DNA of 7,334 nucleotides, taken from an uncultured Collinsella sp. GTDB lineage: Bacteria > Actinomycetota > Coriobacteriia > Coriobacteriales > Coriobacteriaceae. A model generated the notes under the pieces. It saw nothing but the letters and a program-made list of their open reading frames with translations. It was not told the origin of the DNA and did no database searches. Location: assembly GCA_900544755.1 (NCBI GenBank), contig UQWQ01000092.1:1-7334 (forward strand), written 5' to 3'. Of the stretch, positions 5,816 through 7,334 are shown piece by piece. Every line of letters starts with the position of its first letter. Within the stretch, counting starts at the first letter, position 1. The position numbers and the translations under genes were made by a program.

Positions 5816-6553
5816 ATGGCTAAGGCAAAGAACACCGATAAGCTCGTTGTACAGAATGCCGCCAAGACCCTTCTGGCCAACATCCGCTTTGCGAGCGTGG
5901 ATGACCCCATTCGCACCATTACCGTTACCTCCTCGATTCCCAACGAGGGCAAGTCTACGGTTTCCATTAACCTTGCTCAGGCAATCGCCACGAGCGGCAA
6001 GTCCGTGCTCCTGGTCGAGGCCGATATGCGCCGCAGGTCCCTTTCCGATATGCTCGGCGTTCGTTCGCGCGGCGGACTCTATGCGGTCCTTTCCGAGCAG
6101 ATCTCCATTGACCAGGCAATTGTCGAGACGGGTCAGAAGAACTTCTACTTCCTCGATGCCGAGCCGCACATTCCCAATCCTGCCGACATCATCGTCTCCC
6201 ATCGCTTTGCCAAGCTGGTCAAGGCACTGTCCGCCAAGTTCCAGTACGTCATCTTCGATGCTCCTCCGGTCGGCACCTTCATCGATGCTGCCGAGATTGC
6301 CAGCCTGACCGACGGCACGCTGTTCGTGGTGCGCGAGGACTTTACCAAGCGCGAAGAGGCGCTCAACGCTATCGCCCAGCTTAAGAAGTCCGAGAAGGTC
6401 AAGCTCATCGGTACCGTCATGAATTACTGTGAGACCGAGACCAGTGAGTACTACTATTCTTACTACACCAAGGACGGTAAGAAGGTTAAGAAGGGCTCCG
6501 ACAATCAGGGCACTTCCAAAAAGGGCATCTTCACCAACCGAGCAAACGTTTAG
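5816..6553 (+). CDS. CpsD/CapB/YwqD-type bacterial tyrosine autokinase
   Basis: This is a 245-residue cytoplasmic BY-kinase. It uses a P-loop ATPase fold to autophosphorylate C-terminal tyrosines and needs the upstream membrane protein for activity. Walker A is SSIPNEGKST (Lys46). Walker A' reads LLVEADMRRRS (68-72 EADMR), with Glu68 where most family members have Asp. Walker B is VIFDAPPVG (Asp148). The C-terminal tyrosine cluster is SEYYYSYY: Tyr212, 213, 214, 216 and 217. A Lys-rich tail (KDGKKVKKGSDNQ) follows. The N-terminal VVQNAAKTLLANIRFA matches the EAYRxLRTNI-like oligomerisation segment. AGGTGG at 5801-5806, inside the upstream gene, serves as ribosome site, so translation is probably coupled. 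The phosphatase encoded next should reverse the phosphorylation. The MinD/ParA-like fold is shared with partition ATPases, but the Tyr tail and neighbours settle the call. Confidence 0.95.
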   Translation: MAKAKNTDKLVVQNAAKTLLANIRFASVDDPIRTITVTSSIPNEGKSTVSINLAQAIATSGKSVLLVEADMRRRSLSDMLGVRSRGGLYAVLSEQISIDQAIVETGQKNFYFLDAEPHIPNPADIIVSHRFAKLVKALSAKFQYVIFDAPPVGTFIDAAEIASLTDGTLFVVREDFTKREEALNAIAQLKKSEKVKLIGTVMNYCETETSEYYYSYYTKDGKKVKKGSDNQGTSKKGIFTNRANV

Positions 6554-6570
6554 TTGATTAAGGCTGACCT

Positions 6571-7218
6571 ATGCGTGACATTCATTGCCATATCTTGCCG
6601 GGTGTAGACGACGGCGCCGCCGATCTCGAAGAGAGCTTGGCGATGCTCGAGGCTGCCAAGCGGGCCGGTGTAACCAGAATCGTTTGCACTCCTCACTGCC
6701 GTGATCCCTATTTTGATTACGACAAGATGTGGGATGCCTTTGAGCTGCTGCGCGATAACGCTGACGGTTTTCCGCTCCAGATGGGCTTCGAGGTCAACCA
6801 TCGAAAGCTCGTTGAACTTGGTATCGATGCCGCGGAGCACTTGCATTTCGATGGGACCAACGAGTTCCTGCTCGAGCTTTCGACGCATGCCGATGCGTAT
6901 GCGTTTAGAGAATACGAGAACACGATTTACGATTTGCAGTGCCGTGGCTACCAGGTGATCATCGCTCATCCTGAGCGCTATCGTGCGGTTCAAAAGGATG
7001 TAAGCGTGGCGGAGCGCCTGGTCGATATGGGCTGCAAGCTGCAGGCTTCGGCGGACTTTATTGCCGGCGGTCGCTTTGGTCGCGAGAAAAAGCCGGCACA
7101 GCGCCTGTTTAAGCAGGGCCTGTACAGCTATATCGCGAGCGATGCCCACAACGTGGGCCACTACGATTGCCTGGCAAAAGCACGCGCGAAGTTTAGCGTG
7201 GGAGCTCATTTCCGCTAA
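6571..7218 (+). CDS. CpsB/CapC/YwqE-type PHP-family tyrosine phosphatase
   Basis: This is a metal-dependent protein-tyrosine phosphatase of the PHP fold that dephosphorylates the BY-kinase tail. The metal-binding set is recognisable: DIHCHILPGVDDG (His5, His7, Asp13/Asp14), TPH (His42), GFE (Glu74), LLELS (Glu102), IIAHPERY (His133, Arg136) and ASDAHN (Asp191, His193). The order matches CpsB of streptococci. At 215 residues it is shorter than the roughly 240-255 usual. The difference is mostly at the C-terminus, which ends about 22 residues after SDAHN where streptococcal CpsB has some 40. The active-site set is complete, so I read it as a short variant rather than a broken gene. AAGG at 6560-6563 is the ribosome site, and the gene starts 17 bases after the kinase stop. 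It completes an activator-kinase-phosphatase operon; in many Firmicutes the phosphatase gene comes first. Confidence 0.94.
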   Translation: MRDIHCHILPGVDDGAADLEESLAMLEAAKRAGVTRIVCTPHCRDPYFDYDKMWDAFELLRDNADGFPLQMGFEVNHRKLVELGIDAAEHLHFDGTNEFLLELSTHADAYAFREYENTIYDLQCRGYQVIIAHPERYRAVQKDVSVAERLVDMGCKLQASADFIAGGRFGREKKPAQRLFKQGLYSYIASDAHNVGHYDCLAKARAKFSVGAHFR

Positions 7219-7257
7219 AATTCTTCCCCAACGTTCGCATCGAATGAAGGGGCTGCT

Positions 7258-7334
7258 ATGGATATCCAACTTAAGACGGGTTGCTTTGATGACGCGGCGC
7301 TGGTGCGCCGCGTCGTTTTTATGGACGAACAGGG
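7258..7334 (+). CDS. GNAT-family N-acetyltransferase, N-terminal fragment (3' partial)
   Basis: Only the first 25 codons fall in the window. ATG 7258 is preceded by a good ribosome site (AAGGGG, 7247-7252, 5 bases away). The peptide starts MDIQLKTG and continues DDAALVRRVVFMDEQ. The pattern of Asp-Ala, then Leu-x-Arg-x-x-Val-Phe-x-x-Glu-Gln is the typical first helix of GNAT acetyltransferases, where it reads RxxVFxxEQ. The frame is open to the window edge. Substrate cannot be told. It starts 40 bases after the phosphatase stop and could be read through from the upstream operon or use its own promoter. A strong hairpin with a T-run lies inside codons 12-21. Confidence 0.75.
   Translation, partial: MDIQLKTGCFDDAALVRRVVFMDEQ
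7291..7320 (+). terminator. Terminator-like hairpin with T-run inside the GNAT gene start
   Basis: GACGCGGCGC (7291-7300) and GCGCCGCGTC (7305-7314) form a perfect 10-bp, 90% GC stem with the 4-base loop TGGT, followed by GTTTTT (7315-7320). This is textbook intrinsic-terminator geometry. It is unusual because it lies within codons 12-21 of an apparently genuine open frame. It might end transcripts of the polysaccharide-regulation operon or attenuate the acetyltransferase gene. When ribosomes translate this stretch the hairpin may not form. The structure is certain; the function is inferred. Confidence 0.55.

Noticed and set aside
1..7334. Mobile elements, CRISPR arrays, tRNA or rRNA genes
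   Set aside because: No terminal inverted repeats, transposase motifs, regularly spaced repeats or structural RNA sequences were recognised; nearly all the window is accounted for by co-directional protein genes.

Overview
The window is a gene-dense, GC-rich bacterial chromosome segment with every gene on the + strand. It fits a gut actinobacterium of the Coriobacteriia, with a Collinsella-like genome as my best guess. This rests on high GC with GC-rich third codon positions, a VanR/VanS-type pair and a Gram-positive-type exopolysaccharide phosphoregulation trio. It is inference from style, not a database match.

Layout. (1) 1-1761: the 3' part of a VanR-like response regulator, then a complete VanS-like four-helix sensor kinase. 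No D-Ala-D-Lac ligase cassette follows. (2) 1772-1811: three CTNAC-type repeats at an 11-bp period, which look like a PHO box, just ahead of pstB. (3) 1865-2740: pstB, the phosphate-uptake ATPase, without pstSCA or phoU beside it. (4) 2805-4961: a PhoB/PhoP-class regulator and a PhoR/PnpS-class kinase, preceded by a 14-bp perfect palindrome and followed by a hairpin terminator. (5) 5017-5156: an intergenic leader that probably holds a promoter and contains small dyads. (6) 5157-7218: a tight trio of Wzz/CpsC-type co-polymerase, CpsD/YwqD-type tyrosine autokinase and CpsB/YwqE-type PHP phosphatase. (7) 7258 to the right edge: the start of a GNAT acetyltransferase gene, with a terminator-quality hairpin inside its first 21 codons.

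How they work together. Phosphate starvation would be sensed by the PhoR-like kinase and relayed to the PhoB/PhoP-like regulator. That regulator could act on the PHO-box-like repeats to raise pstB, making a compact self-contained Pho module. The VanRS-like pair probably senses cell-envelope state. The trio is the standard phosphorylation switch for chain length and export of capsule or exopolysaccharide: membrane activator, kinase and dephosphorylating enzyme. No glycosyltransferases or flippase are visible.

All genes belong to known families, and I see no clearly new system. The most notable signals are non-coding: the 11-bp repeats before pstB, the palindrome at 2751-2764, and the intragenic hairpin with T-tract at 7291-7320.
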